Assembly (NCBI RefSeq): GCF_003185915.1 | Contig: NZ_QHLZ01000007.1 | Span: 124,001-188,000 of the forward strand | Reading direction: 5' to 3' | From: Arthrobacter psychrochitiniphilus | GTDB taxonomy: Bacteria; Actinomycetota; Actinomycetes; Actinomycetales; Micrococcaceae | Length of the DNA stretch: 64,000 nucleotides | Part shown: piece by piece, positions 30,388 through 40,725 of the stretch | Layout: every line of letters begins with the position of its first letter | Position numbering within the stretch: the first letter of the stretch is position 1 | Program-made: the position numbers and the translations under genes | Notes under the pieces: generated by a model | The model's input: the letters and a program-made list of their open reading frames with translations, nothing else | Databases searched by the model: none | Told to the model about the DNA's origin: nothing

Positions 30388-31202
30388 TGGCAGGTGTATC
30401 GAGCAAGTCATTGGCAGCGGCTCTTGAGTCGCTGGAACCCAAGCTGGCCACTGCGTCCATCGCATTGGCGCAAGACCTCTTTGCAATCTTGGGACTTCTG
30501 GACAGCAACGCCGGCCTGCGCCGCGCCTTGACCGATCCCACTCGCGAGAGTGCGGACAAGGCTGCACTGGCCACCAAGCTCATTGCGGGAAAGGTCAGCG
30601 CAGAAGCTCAGCTTGTTTTCTTGGAGCTGGTTGCCGCACGTTGGAGCTCGGCTCGTGACCTGGGCGATGCACTGGAAACCTTGGCAGCAACGTCAGCGAT
30701 CGCGGTTGCTGAAGGTCAAGGTGGCGGCTCCGCCAGCTTGAATGCTCTTGAAGAGGAACTCTTCACGTTCATTCGAGTTGTTGGGTCCAGTCATGATCTG
30801 CAGCGCGCATTTGATGATGCACAGGCAACGGGGAGCGCCAAGAGCGTTTTGGCGCAGAAGGTTGTTCCCCACGCCAGTGCTGTCTCAGCGTTGCTGATCC
30901 GCCAAGCTGTTGCAGCCCCCCGCGGGCTCAAGCCCACGGCCTTGGTACAGCGGTTCGTGGAATTGGTGGCCAAACGCCAGCAGCGTTGGATTGCCTACGT
31001 CAGTGTCACTCGTGACCTGAGCGCAGAGCAGACCGCACGCTTGCAGGCCGGCTTGAACAAACTCTATGGTCGCGATTTGAAGCTCAATGTCAATATCGAC
31101 CCGACATTAGTCGGCGGAATCAAGGTTGTTGTGGGGGCCGAGGTTGTTGACGCAACCGCAGCGACCCGCCTGGCCGAGCTTCGCCGCCGGTTGGCAGTTT
31201 AG
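30387..31202 (+). CDS. atpH: ATP synthase subunit delta
   Basis: Links the peripheral stalk to the top of F1. 271 residues, longer than the 180 or so of E. coli delta, but normal for this lineage. The conserved C-terminal region is the INVDPTLVGGIKVVVG-type segment. It is coupled to atpF; a 114-bp spacer with AGGAGA precedes atpA. Confidence 0.93.
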   Translation: MAGVSSKSLAAALESLEPKLATASIALAQDLFAILGLLDSNAGLRRALTDPTRESADKAALATKLIAGKVSAEAQLVFLELVAARWSSARDLGDALETLAATSAIAVAEGQGGGSASLNALEEELFTFIRVVGSSHDLQRAFDDAQATGSAKSVLAQKVVPHASAVSALLIRQAVAAPRGLKPTALVQRFVELVAKRQQRWIAYVSVTRDLSAEQTARLQAGLNKLYGRDLKLNVNIDPTLVGGIKVVVGAEVVDATAATRLAELRRRLAV

Positions 31203-31316
31203 AAATCCTTCACAGGGTTTCAACAGCCAGTCCACAACTGACTGAATCAAAAATTTAGGTTTCCGGCACACATTTATTTAGCTGGCAACCACAACTTAGG
31301 AGAGCAGGGACTGCAG

Positions 31317-32954
31317 ATGGCCGACTTGACCATCAATGCCGACGACGTCCGCAATGCCTTGAATGAGTTCGCAGCGTCCTATGAACCGGGCAACGCAGAG
31401 CGCGTCGAGGTTGGCCGCGTCACCACCGCAAGTGACGGCATTGCCAAGGTAGAGGGACTTCCCTCTGTCATGGCCAACGAGCTTCTTCGATTCGAAGACG
31501 GCACACTGGGCTTGGCCCAGAACTTGGACACTCGCGAGATCGGTGTTGTTGTCCTTGGCGACTTCGCCGGCATCGCCGAGGGCCAGCAGGTTCACCGCAC
31601 CGGGGAGATCCTCTCCGTGCCGGTGGGCGATAAATTCCTGGGCCGTGTGGTTGACCCCTTGGGTCAGCCCATGGATGACCTGGGTGAGATTGAAGCCGAA
31701 GGCCGACGCGCCTTGGAACTTCAGGCACCCGGTGTCACCCAGCGCCAGTCGGTTACCGAACCGCTGCAGACCGGTATGAAGGCCATTGACGCCATGATCC
31801 CGATCGGCCGTGGCCAGCGTCAGCTGATCATTGGTGACCGCCAGACGGGCAAGACGGCCTTGGCCGTTGACACCATCATCAACCAGAAGGCCAACTGGGC
31901 TTCTAACGATGTCAAGAAGCAGGTTCGCTGCGTTTATGTAGCAATCGGCCAGAAGGCGTCCACCATTGCAGCTGTCCGCCAGACCTTGGCTGACAACGGT
32001 GCCTTGGAATACACCACCATCATTGCCTCCCCGGCATCTGACCCGGCTGGTTTCAAGTACTTGGCTCCTTACACCGGTTCGGCCATTGGCCAGCACTGGA
32101 TGTACTCGGGCAAGCACGTTCTGATCGTCTTCGATGATCTCTCCAAGCAGGCCGAAGCTTACCGCGCTGTCTCACTGTTGCTGCGCCGCCCGCCGGGCCG
32201 CGAGGCATACCCGGGTGACGTGTTCTACCTGCACTCCCGCTTGCTGGAACGTTGTGCCAAGCTCTCAGACGAGCTCGGTGCAGGTTCAATGACCGGCTTG
32301 CCGATCATTGAAACCAAGGCCAATGACGTCTCGGCCTACATTCCGACCAACGTTATTTCCATCACTGACGGCCAGATCTTCTTGCAGTCTGACCTCTTCA
32401 ACGCCAACCAGCGCCCCGCAGTGGACGTAGGTGTCTCTGTGTCCCGCGTTGGTGGTGCTGCACAGGTCAAGGCCATGAAGAAGGTTTCAGGTACGTTGAA
32501 GCTTGAACTGGCTCAGTACCGCGACATGCAGGCATTTGCCATGTTCGCCTCCGATTTGGATGCCGCTTCCAAGCAGCAGCTGACTCGTGGTGCACGCTTG
32601 ATGGAACTGCTCAAGCAGGGCCAGTACGCACCGTTCCCGGTGGAAAACCAGGTTGTTTCAATCTGGATGGGAACCAACGGCTACCTGGACAACGTCCCGG
32701 TAGAAGATGTACGCCGCTTTGAGACCGAATTCCTTGAGCACCTGCGTATGCGCACGTCAGTTCTGACCACGTTGGCTCAGACCAACTTGCTGGAACCTTC
32801 GACTGTTGACGCACTCAAGTCCAACATCGTTGACTTCAAGAAGGGCTTCTTTGGGGATGGTGACGACCATTTGGTCGGCGCCGGACGTGAAGAGTTCGGT
32901 GCGCTTGCCGCCGAGGATGTCGACCAGGAAAAGATCGTTAAGCAGAAACGCTGA
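31317..32954 (+). CDS. atpA: ATP synthase subunit alpha
   Basis: Non-catalytic nucleotide-binding subunit of F1. Walker A (GDRQTGKTA) is near residue 173, and [10 protein letters not shown] is the alpha/beta signature. 545 residues, full length. Followed by a perfect 32-bp palindrome. Confidence 0.98.
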   Translation: MADLTINADDVRNALNEFAASYEPGNAERVEVGRVTTASDGIAKVEGLPSVMANELLRFEDGTLGLAQNLDTREIGVVVLGDFAGIAEGQQVHRTGEILSVPVGDKFLGRVVDPLGQPMDDLGEIEAEGRRALELQAPGVTQRQSVTEPLQTGMKAIDAMIPIGRGQRQLIIGDRQTGKTALAVDTIINQKANWASNDVKKQVRCVYVAIGQKASTIAAVRQTLADNGALEYTTIIASPASDPAGFKYLAPYTGSAIGQHWMYSGKHVLIVFDDLSKQAEAYRAVSLLLRRPPGREAYPGDVFYLHSRLLERCAKLSDELGAGSMTGLPIIETKANDVSAYIPTNVISITDGQIFLQSDLFNANQRPAVDVGVSVSRVGGAAQVKAMKKVSGTLKLELAQYRDMQAFAMFASDLDAASKQQLTRGARLMELLKQGQYAPFPVENQVVSIWMGTNGYLDNVPVEDVRRFETEFLEHLRMRTSVLTTLAQTNLLEPSTVDALKSNIVDFKKGFFGDGDDHLVGAGREEFGALAAEDVDQEKIVKQKR

Positions 32955-32968
32955 CACCATCCTTTGAA

Positions 32969-33000
32969 TAGCTTGCCGGCCCCGCGGGGCCGGCAAGCTA
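32969..33000. repeat. Perfect 32-bp palindrome between atpA and atpG
   Basis: Arms TAGCTTGCCGGCCCC and its exact complement meet at a GC centre. The RNA would form a very stable hairpin just after the atpA stop. No U-tract follows and the operon continues, so it more likely affects mRNA stability or processing than full termination. Confidence 0.9.
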
Positions 33001-33024
33001 AACAAGGATAAGGAAAGGACAAAC

Positions 33025-33918
33025 ATGGGAGCCCAGATCCGGGTCTACCGCCAGAAGATCGCCTCGACCACGTCGATGCAAAAGATCTTCAAGGCGATGG
33101 AACTGATCGCTACGTCCCGCATTGGAAAGGCACGCTTGCGTGTTTCGGCTTCATTGCCGTATTCCAATGCGATCACCCGTGCCGTTTCTGCCGTTGCGTC
33201 CCAGTCCGAGGTCGACCACCCGCTGACAACCGAGCCGGATTCAATCCGTCGGGCTGCAGTGTTGGTCATGACTTCCGACCGTGGTCTTGCCGGTTCCTAC
33301 TCCGCCAGCGTTTTGAAGCAGGCAGAGCACCTTATCGAATTGCTGCACGAAGAAGGAAAAGACGTCACGACCTACTTGGTCGGCCGTAAGGCACAGGCGT
33401 ACTTTGACTTCCGTGGCCGCGATTACGCGAAGGTATGGACCGGTGGAACCGATGCGCCGGAATTTGAAACTGCACGTGAACTTCGCGAGGCTTTACTTGC
33501 GGATTTTGCCACTGACTTTGAAGAGGGTGGCGTGGATGAAATCCATGTCGTTTACACCCAGTTCAAGTCAATGGTTGTTCAGGAGCCGACCGTAATTCGT
33601 CTGTTGCCGCTGGAAGTTGTTGAGGAAGAAGTTCAGTCCTCAACCGACCTGTTGCCGCTGTACGAGTTCGAGCCGCAGCCCGAGGACGTCCTTGACGCCC
33701 TGCTGCCGCGGTACATTGAGTCACGCATCTTCTCAGCACTCTTGCAGGCGGCAGCTTCCGAGCTTGCAGCACGTCAGCGGGCCATGAAGTCTGCGGGCGA
33801 TAATGCCAACGATCTGATCAAGAAGTACACGCGTCTTCGTAACAACGCCCGGCAGGCTGAAGTTACGCAGGAGCTCTCCGAGATTGTTGCGGGCGCCGAC
33901 GCGCTCAACGCGTCTTAG
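33025..33918 (+). CDS. atpG: ATP synthase subunit gamma
   Basis: Central rotor shaft of F1. Conserved ends are present: the N-terminal coiled coil ([20 protein letters not shown]) and the C-terminal [20 protein letters not shown]. 297 residues. AAGGAAAGGA lies upstream. Confidence 0.97.
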   Translation: MGAQIRVYRQKIASTTSMQKIFKAMELIATSRIGKARLRVSASLPYSNAITRAVSAVASQSEVDHPLTTEPDSIRRAAVLVMTSDRGLAGSYSASVLKQAEHLIELLHEEGKDVTTYLVGRKAQAYFDFRGRDYAKVWTGGTDAPEFETARELREALLADFATDFEEGGVDEIHVVYTQFKSMVVQEPTVIRLLPLEVVEEEVQSSTDLLPLYEFEPQPEDVLDALLPRYIESRIFSALLQAAASELAARQRAMKSAGDNANDLIKKYTRLRNNARQAEVTQELSEIVAGADALNAS

Positions 33919-35427
<1,509 letters not shown>

Positions 35428-35429
35428 TC

Positions 35430-35720
35430 ATGGCTAACCTCGAAGTTGAAATCGTAGCTGCGGACCATTTTGTCTGGTCCGGTGCAGCGACCCTCGTCAA
35501 GGGGTTCACCAGCGAAGGCGAGATCGGCATTTTGCCCGGTCACACCCCGATGCTCGCGGTTTTGGCGCCGGGCTTGCTGGAGATCGCTCCTGTGGACGGA
35601 TCCCGCTTCCTTGTTGAAGTGGACGGCGGCTTCTTCTCGGTTGATAGCAACCGGGTTGTCATCGTTGCTGACAATGCGCAGTTGAAAGACAGCGCAACGT
35701 CAGGCGCAGGGATTCGCTAG
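35430..35720 (+). CDS. atpC: ATP synthase subunit epsilon, short form
   Basis: 96 residues covering only the N-terminal beta-sandwich (GEIGILPGHTPMLAVLAPG; VDGGFFSV). The C-terminal helical hairpin, which in E. coli (about 139 residues) inhibits ATP hydrolysis, is missing. Short epsilon subunits occur in this family, so it is taken as intact. Last ATP synthase gene; the DUF2550 gene follows after 10 bases. Confidence 0.95.
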   Translation: MANLEVEIVAADHFVWSGAATLVKGFTSEGEIGILPGHTPMLAVLAPGLLEIAPVDGSRFLVEVDGGFFSVDSNRVVIVADNAQLKDSATSGAGIR

Positions 35721-35730
35721 CAATCAATTG

Positions 35731-36162
35731 ATGAACGAACTCGGTATGCCGTTCATCGTGCTGGCAGGATTGCTCCTGCTAGTTGTTCTATCATTGTGCC
35801 TCTTTGGGGTGCGTCGCTTGGTTTTGCGACGCACCCTGGGCACCTTTGACACCTCCATGTGCCTGCGTTCAAATCGCTGGGCCATGGGGGTTTGTCGTTA
35901 TCAGGAGTCAAATCTTCAGTGGCTGAGGACATTGTCCTTGAGCCCGATCCCAGTAAAAACCCTGCAACGGAACAAGATTGTGTTGGTTGGCCGCCGCGAT
36001 CCTAGCGAAGCTGAGCTGACCCGGGTTCCCCCCGCCACCGTGATTGTGGTGCTGGACTATGAAGGCGCAGAGATCCTGCTCGCCATGAAATTCGGTGCTT
36101 ACACCGGCCTCTCCTCATGGCTTGAAGCTGGTCCACAGCCCGGCATGAACACCCGGCGCTAA
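35731..36162 (+). CDS. DUF2550 family protein
   Basis: 143 residues with one N-terminal membrane helix (about 7-28) and a small beta-rich cytoplasmic domain (RSNRWAMGVCRYQESNLQW and following). DUF2550 proteins regularly follow atpC in actinobacteria; their function is not known. Its stop codon is part of a 31-bp unit repeated downstream. Confidence 0.8.
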   Translation: MNELGMPFIVLAGLLLLVVLSLCLFGVRRLVLRRTLGTFDTSMCLRSNRWAMGVCRYQESNLQWLRTLSLSPIPVKTLQRNKIVLVGRRDPSEAELTRVPPATVIVVLDYEGAEILLAMKFGAYTGLSSWLEAGPQPGMNTRR

Positions 36163-36246
36163 CACACAGCACTTTCCCATACTTCGGCGCTAACACCCAG
36201 CGCTCTCCCATACTTTGGCGCTAACATCACTGTGCTCCTGCATTTG
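36154..36246 (+). repeat. 31-bp tandem repeat after the DUF2550 gene
   Basis: Three adjacent units starting CGGCGCTAACA (36154, 36185) or TGGCGCTAACA (36216); the third is more diverged. The TAA of the first unit is the stop codon of the DUF2550 gene, so the gene end itself was duplicated. Confidence 0.85.
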
Positions 36247-36280
36247 GCGGGCGTAAGTCTCAATAGAGTGCGGCGGCAGC

Positions 36281-37651
36281 ATGCAAACAGTTCAAAATCT
36301 TAGCCTCATTAGCGGACCCATCCCCGTGCTATTTGGCGTTCTGGGGGTAGCCGCCGTACTTTTTCTGCTCTTTCGCCGATCGTGGCGCTGGTGGCTGTTT
36401 GCCCTGGCCGCCGCAGCAGTGGCCCTGCTGGTGGGCTTTGGTAGCTCGTGGCTGGTGATCCACGTCCTCTACTGGTGGCCGGAGGATCTGCCCACTGCTG
36501 TTGCCCTGTATGTTGCGCTCATGGTGTGGGCCCTGCTCATGGGAAGCGCGACGGCGTATGCCAGCTTTCGACGTCGCCGGCCAGTGAGTGCGCCTGCCGA
36601 GCGTGAGGGAACGAGCCGACAATTACGGCGAGCCGTTTCCCCTATGCGTGGCACTTTTGCCGTGCTGGCTGTTGCCGTGGTGGCTGCGGTGGTGGGCGTG
36701 GGCATCAACGCCGATTTTGGCCAGTATCCAACCCTTGGCAGCCTCATGAAGTCAGAGACTGAAATCTCCACGGCCGTGCTGCCCAAGCCGCACCAGGGCC
36801 AGGAGTCTCGTTTCATGAAGAGCGCTGTGTCAACGCGGTGGACGCCCCCTGCAGAGATGCCCGTGCGAGGCACCGTGCGTTTGGAGCCCATACCCGGGAC
36901 TATTTCGGGCTTCAAGGCCCGCAAGGCCGTGGTGTATCTGCCTCCGGCCTACTCTGAGGCACAACGGCCGGTATTGCCCGTACTGGTTATGGTGAGCGGC
37001 CAGCCGGGGTCACCGGAATCGTGGCTGAGCTCCACGGGCTTAGTCAACCAGCTTGACGCCTATGCCGCCTCTCATGGTGGGCTGGCACCGATTGTGGTGA
37101 TTCCGGATCCCAATGGCAGCACACAGGGAAATACAATGTGCATGGATTCGAAGCTGGGACAGGCTGATAGCTACATGTCCAAGGATGTGCCGACGTGGAT
37201 CAAATCCAATCTTGAGGTAGATACCAACCCTGCCCATTGGGCTGTGGGCGGGTTCTCCTATGGAGCCACCTGCTCCTTGCAGATGGTCACCAGGCATCCG
37301 CAGATCTACCAAACGTTCATGGCGATTTCCCCTGAACGGGAACCGGCCCTTGCCGTGAACCGGTCATTGACGGTGGATCGGGCTTTCAACGGTGACACGG
37401 CTGCTTTTGATGCGCTCTTGCCACTGACGCTTATGGCACACAACACGTACCCGCAGATTCATGGCTGGTTTGCGGTAGGAAACGCTGATACCACGTATTC
37501 TGCCAATGTGAAGGTACTCGAAGCGGCAGCCAGCAAGGCCGGCATGAGCGTAAAAAGCGCATCCTACCCGGGAGGGCATTCCTGGGCTGTAGCCGATGCC
37601 GCTCTGCCTCAGGGCTTGGCGTTCGTCTTTGCCCGGGTTGGTCTTCCATGA
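36281..37651 (+). CDS. Membrane-anchored alpha/beta-hydrolase (esterase D/antigen 85-like)
   Basis: Three to four membrane helices in the first 140 residues, then an extracytoplasmic esterase domain: VYLPPAYSE, a GGFSYGATCS nucleophile elbow with the catalytic serine, and a late histidine in YPGGHSWAVA. The fold is that of the putative esterase/mycolyltransferase family. The stop overlaps the start of the MprF-type gene by 4 bases. In Pseudomonas an alanyl-phosphatidylglycerol hydrolase is encoded next to the synthase, so a role as aminoacyl-phospholipid hydrolase is a reasonable inference here. Confidence 0.78.
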   Translation: MQTVQNLSLISGPIPVLFGVLGVAAVLFLLFRRSWRWWLFALAAAAVALLVGFGSSWLVIHVLYWWPEDLPTAVALYVALMVWALLMGSATAYASFRRRRPVSAPAEREGTSRQLRRAVSPMRGTFAVLAVAVVAAVVGVGINADFGQYPTLGSLMKSETEISTAVLPKPHQGQESRFMKSAVSTRWTPPAEMPVRGTVRLEPIPGTISGFKARKAVVYLPPAYSEAQRPVLPVLVMVSGQPGSPESWLSSTGLVNQLDAYAASHGGLAPIVVIPDPNGSTQGNTMCMDSKLGQADSYMSKDVPTWIKSNLEVDTNPAHWAVGGFSYGATCSLQMVTRHPQIYQTFMAISPEREPALAVNRSLTVDRAFNGDTAAFDALLPLTLMAHNTYPQIHGWFAVGNADTTYSANVKVLEAAASKAGMSVKSASYPGGHSWAVADAALPQGLAFVFARVGLP

Positions 37652-40278
37652 CCATGGTGGGGGCGACCACGAAGTCTGGGTGGGCCAGCCGCATGACGCC
37701 TGCGGTGCTGGGATGGGTGCGGCGGGCACCATTGAGCACCGCCTTGATGGCGACCATCATCGTGGGGCACGTGGCCTCGGGCGCCTTCCTAGCCAGGCTG
37801 CCAGGGCCAGTGGCACGTAATTGGGGCTTTCAGCCGGCTGATCTCAGTGATGGGCGCTGGTGGAATATTTTCAGCACGCTCTTTCTCAGTTCCAGCACCG
37901 CCGCCATGGTGTTGGGAATCGCCGTAGTGGCCGTGGTGGTGGGGATTTCCGAATTTACTGTGGGTACCCTGCGCACGGCCGCACTTTTCTGCGCAATCCA
38001 AGTGGCCGCCGTCGTACTTTATACGGTGATCATTGGGCTGGGCAGCACGCTCGGTATAGATTCCCTGGAGGGAGTGGATCAGGCAACACTGCTGGGTCCG
38101 TTTGCCGCCTCCGCCGGGACGCTGATGGCGGCAAGTCAGGGAATCTCACTGTTGTGGAGGCGCCGTGTGCGGGTCTCGATCCTGTCCACGGCGCTCATGC
38201 TCAGCGTGTATGTGGGGCATGCCCAGCACCTCTTCATCCTTGTGGCGGCGCTGATTGGGCTCGCCGCCGGGAAGGTGTTCTTCAAGGCCGCCGGCCGTGG
38301 AGGGACCAGGCGGTCAACAAGTCATGAAATACGCACCATCTTGGCCCTGGTGGTGGCCGTCTTTGCGGTAGGGCCGCTGGCCGCCGCACTGGCACACGTG
38401 GCGGTGGGGCCCCTAGCGATGCTGCGCACCTGGATCACCAACCAAGAACCCACACTTTCGCAATGGCAGGGCAGTTGTCATGTGGCTAATGCCGCCTGTC
38501 AGGGTATGGTCAAGGACCTTGGACTTTTTGGCTCCGGCGGTCATTTACTGGCACTGATGCCGATGCTGTTGCTGCTGGTTTGTGCGGAAGGACTGCGCCG
38601 GGGCAGCCGCCTGGCCTTGTGGGTGGCCGTCTATTTCCACCTGGTTATTGGACTGGTTTCAGCTGTCTACTTCCAGGTCTTTGCCGGGGTGGGCCTGTCA
38701 TTGCGGCGCGGCCACCGCAGCCTGAGCATCAACGAATCAGTGTGGGAGCTGCTGCCAGTGGTTCTCATGCCCCTACTGATCGCCGTATTCTTGATCATCT
38801 TTCGCCGGCATTTCCGCGTTGAAACAGATCCAGTGCTGCGGCGCCGGGCACTGATCTACTTGCCGTTGCTGTTGCTTGCCGTAGTGACGCTCTACGCGGT
38901 GGCGTGGTTGGCCGAGGGGAATCTGGAGGACGGTGTGGGACTGCCCGCCCTGGTAGCGGCCATTCCACGGATCGTGCTGCCCTATCCCTTTCCTTTTAGC
39001 TATGCCGCGAATATTTATCCGCACGGGTTCTTTTCCCAACTCCTGTTCAGCTTTGGTGGGCTGGTGTTGTGGCTGGCCAGCACCGTGAGCATTCTGGCAC
39101 TGTTTCTGAGCCGGCGCCTGCACAGCGGAGGTGTAGACGATATTGTGGCGGCGAAGGCCTTAGTGCGCAGGGGAGGAGATTCCCTTTCATGGATGACCCT
39201 GTGGGCCAAAAACCAATACTGGTTCAACAGCGCCGGGACAGTGGCCGTGGCGTACCAGGCGCACCGAGGGGTTGCGCTTACCGTAGGCGGGCCCATTGGG
39301 GAACCTGAGGACTATGAGTCTGCCGTGGATCAATTCCTTGATTTTTGTGCCGAGGAATCTCTCACCCCCTGCTTTTATTCCGTCAATGAAGCTCCCGCCG
39401 CCATGCTGGAGCAGCGTGGCTTTCGAGGAATTGTTGTGGCTGCTGAAACGCTCCTTGACGTTCGCAGCATGGACTTCAAGGGCAAGGACTGGCAAAACGT
39501 CCGCACTGCGCTGAACAAGGCGGCAAAACTGGAAATCACTGCGCAATGGTGCCATTACGGGGAACTGACCACAGGGCAGCGCACACAGATCCACGAGATT
39601 TCCGAGGACTGGGTCTCCGGCCAGGCGTTGCCCGAGCTTGGCTTCACCCTGGGAGGACTGGAGGAACTTAAGGATGAATCCGTCCAGCTCGCCCTGGCCA
39701 TTGACGCCACCGGGCGGATTCACGCCGTCACAAGCTGGCTTCCAGTCTTTTCCCGCGGCGAGGTAGTCAGTTGGACCCTTGACTTCATGCGCCGCAACAG
39801 CGGCTCCTTCAATGGCGTGATGGAATACCTCATTGCTCAGGCTGTGCAGCATTTTGCGCTCACGGTCGATTACATTTCCCTCTCGGGTTCGCCCCTGGCT
39901 GGTTCGCCACGCTCAGGTTCGCCGCGCTCTGGGGCGGCCCATGTGGGTTCGGCCCTGGCGATGCCGGCCGGGCCTGGCGATGCCGTTGCTTCAACGGCTG
40001 CGCCATCACCTGCTGTGCCTTCACCTGCTGGAACTGTTGCTGACGGGCAGGAAAACACCCTGGCGCGCATGCTGGAACTGCTGGCCCGCACCCTGGAACC
40101 GGTCTACGGGTTCTCTTCCCTGGCCAATTTCAAACAACGTTTCAAACCACGGCACAGGTCCTTGTACTTGATGTATCAGGACCCGCTCTCGCTGCCTGCC
40201 ATTGGCTGGGCCGTGGGCGAGGCATACCTGCCCAATGTTTCAGTGCGGTCGTTGACCAAGCTCTTGCGCCGGCAATAA
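37648..40278 (+). CDS. MprF-type aminoacyl-phosphatidylglycerol synthase
   Basis: 876 residues. The N-terminal half (about 20-480) is a membrane domain whose first seven helices look rhomboid-like; the C-terminal half is the cytosolic DUF2156 synthase domain, which transfers lysine or alanine from aminoacyl-tRNA to phosphatidylglycerol (SWMTLWAKNQYWF onward; ending YGFSSLANFKQRFKPRH). The enzyme lowers membrane negative charge and gives resistance to cationic peptides. Near residues 748-805 a low-complexity Ser/Gly/Pro/Ala linker, coded by short repeats, interrupts the DUF2156 domain. Amino-acid specificity cannot be read from the sequence. It overlaps the esterase gene. Confidence 0.85.
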   Translation: MTMVGATTKSGWASRMTPAVLGWVRRAPLSTALMATIIVGHVASGAFLARLPGPVARNWGFQPADLSDGRWWNIFSTLFLSSSTAAMVLGIAVVAVVVGISEFTVGTLRTAALFCAIQVAAVVLYTVIIGLGSTLGIDSLEGVDQATLLGPFAASAGTLMAASQGISLLWRRRVRVSILSTALMLSVYVGHAQHLFILVAALIGLAAGKVFFKAAGRGGTRRSTSHEIRTILALVVAVFAVGPLAAALAHVAVGPLAMLRTWITNQEPTLSQWQGSCHVANAACQGMVKDLGLFGSGGHLLALMPMLLLLVCAEGLRRGSRLALWVAVYFHLVIGLVSAVYFQVFAGVGLSLRRGHRSLSINESVWELLPVVLMPLLIAVFLIIFRRHFRVETDPVLRRRALIYLPLLLLAVVTLYAVAWLAEGNLEDGVGLPALVAAIPRIVLPYPFPFSYAANIYPHGFFSQLLFSFGGLVLWLASTVSILALFLSRRLHSGGVDDIVAAKALVRRGGDSLSWMTLWAKNQYWFNSAGTVAVAYQAHRGVALTVGGPIGEPEDYESAVDQFLDFCAEESLTPCFYSVNEAPAAMLEQRGFRGIVVAAETLLDVRSMDFKGKDWQNVRTALNKAAKLEITAQWCHYGELTTGQRTQIHEISEDWVSGQALPELGFTLGGLEELKDESVQLALAIDATGRIHAVTSWLPVFSRGEVVSWTLDFMRRNSGSFNGVMEYLIAQAVQHFALTVDYISLSGSPLAGSPRSGSPRSGAAHVGSALAMPAGPGDAVASTAAPSPAVPSPAGTVADGQENTLARMLELLARTLEPVYGFSSLANFKQRFKPRHRSLYLMYQDPLSLPAIGWAVGEAYLPNVSVRSLTKLLRRQ

Positions 40279-40291
40279 TAGCGCTGGCAAT

Positions 40292-40336
40292 AGCGGCCAG
40301 CAATGACGGCCCCCGGCGCTATTGCTGGGGGCCGCT
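40292..40336. terminator. Terminator between mprF-type and csp genes
   Basis: AGCGGCC (40292) pairs with GGCCGCT ending at 40336 and AGCAAT pairs with ATTGCT, with a 3-base bulge. It lies between convergent genes and may serve both. Confidence 0.65.
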
Positions 40337-40377
40337 AAAGTTCTGGTGCGTGCCGTTCTAGTGCGTGCTAGAACACA

Positions 40378-40581
40378 TCAGAGCGTGGTGACGCCGGTGG
40401 CCTGGGGACCTTTGCTGCCTTGACCAATCTCGAACTCCACCCGGGCATTTTCATCCAAGGTCTTGAAACCGCCGCTTTGAATTTCTGAGTAATGGACAAA
40501 CACATCGCCCTCGGCGTTGTCCGGGGTGATGAAGCCGAAGCCCTTTTCAGCGTTGAACCACTTGACGGTTCCCTGTGCCAT
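40378..40581 (-). CDS. Cold-shock protein
   Basis: 67-residue single-domain nucleic-acid-binding protein of the CspA family. RNP1 (KGFGFIT) and RNP2 (VFVHYSEI) are intact. It melts RNA secondary structure. AAGGAGA precedes the ATG at 40581. An untranslated leader of about 80 bases is predicted from the promoter at 40667-40695, as is common for cold-shock genes. Confidence 0.96.
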   Translation of the reverse strand: MAQGTVKWFNAEKGFGFITPDNAEGDVFVHYSEIQSGGFKTLDENARVEFEIGQGSKGPQATGVTTL

Positions 40582-40666
40582 TGATTTCTCCTTGTGATGA
40601 ACGTTCATGCTGTACCGCTATATGTACCGCATAAGGCGCCGAGGCAGTTGCTCCCGAGCCTCGTTT

Positions 40667-40695
40667 AGCATGACATGCGTCACATTCAAGGTCAA
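40667..40695 (-). promoter_or_regulatory. Promoter of the cold-shock gene
   Basis: On the minus strand TTGACC (40690-40695), 17 bases, CATGCT (40667-40672). A small stem, CGAGGC/GCCTCG, lies in the predicted leader. Confidence 0.5.
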
Positions 40696-40725
40696 TGAAT
40701 GCTACTAAAGAGTCGCGATTGTTAA

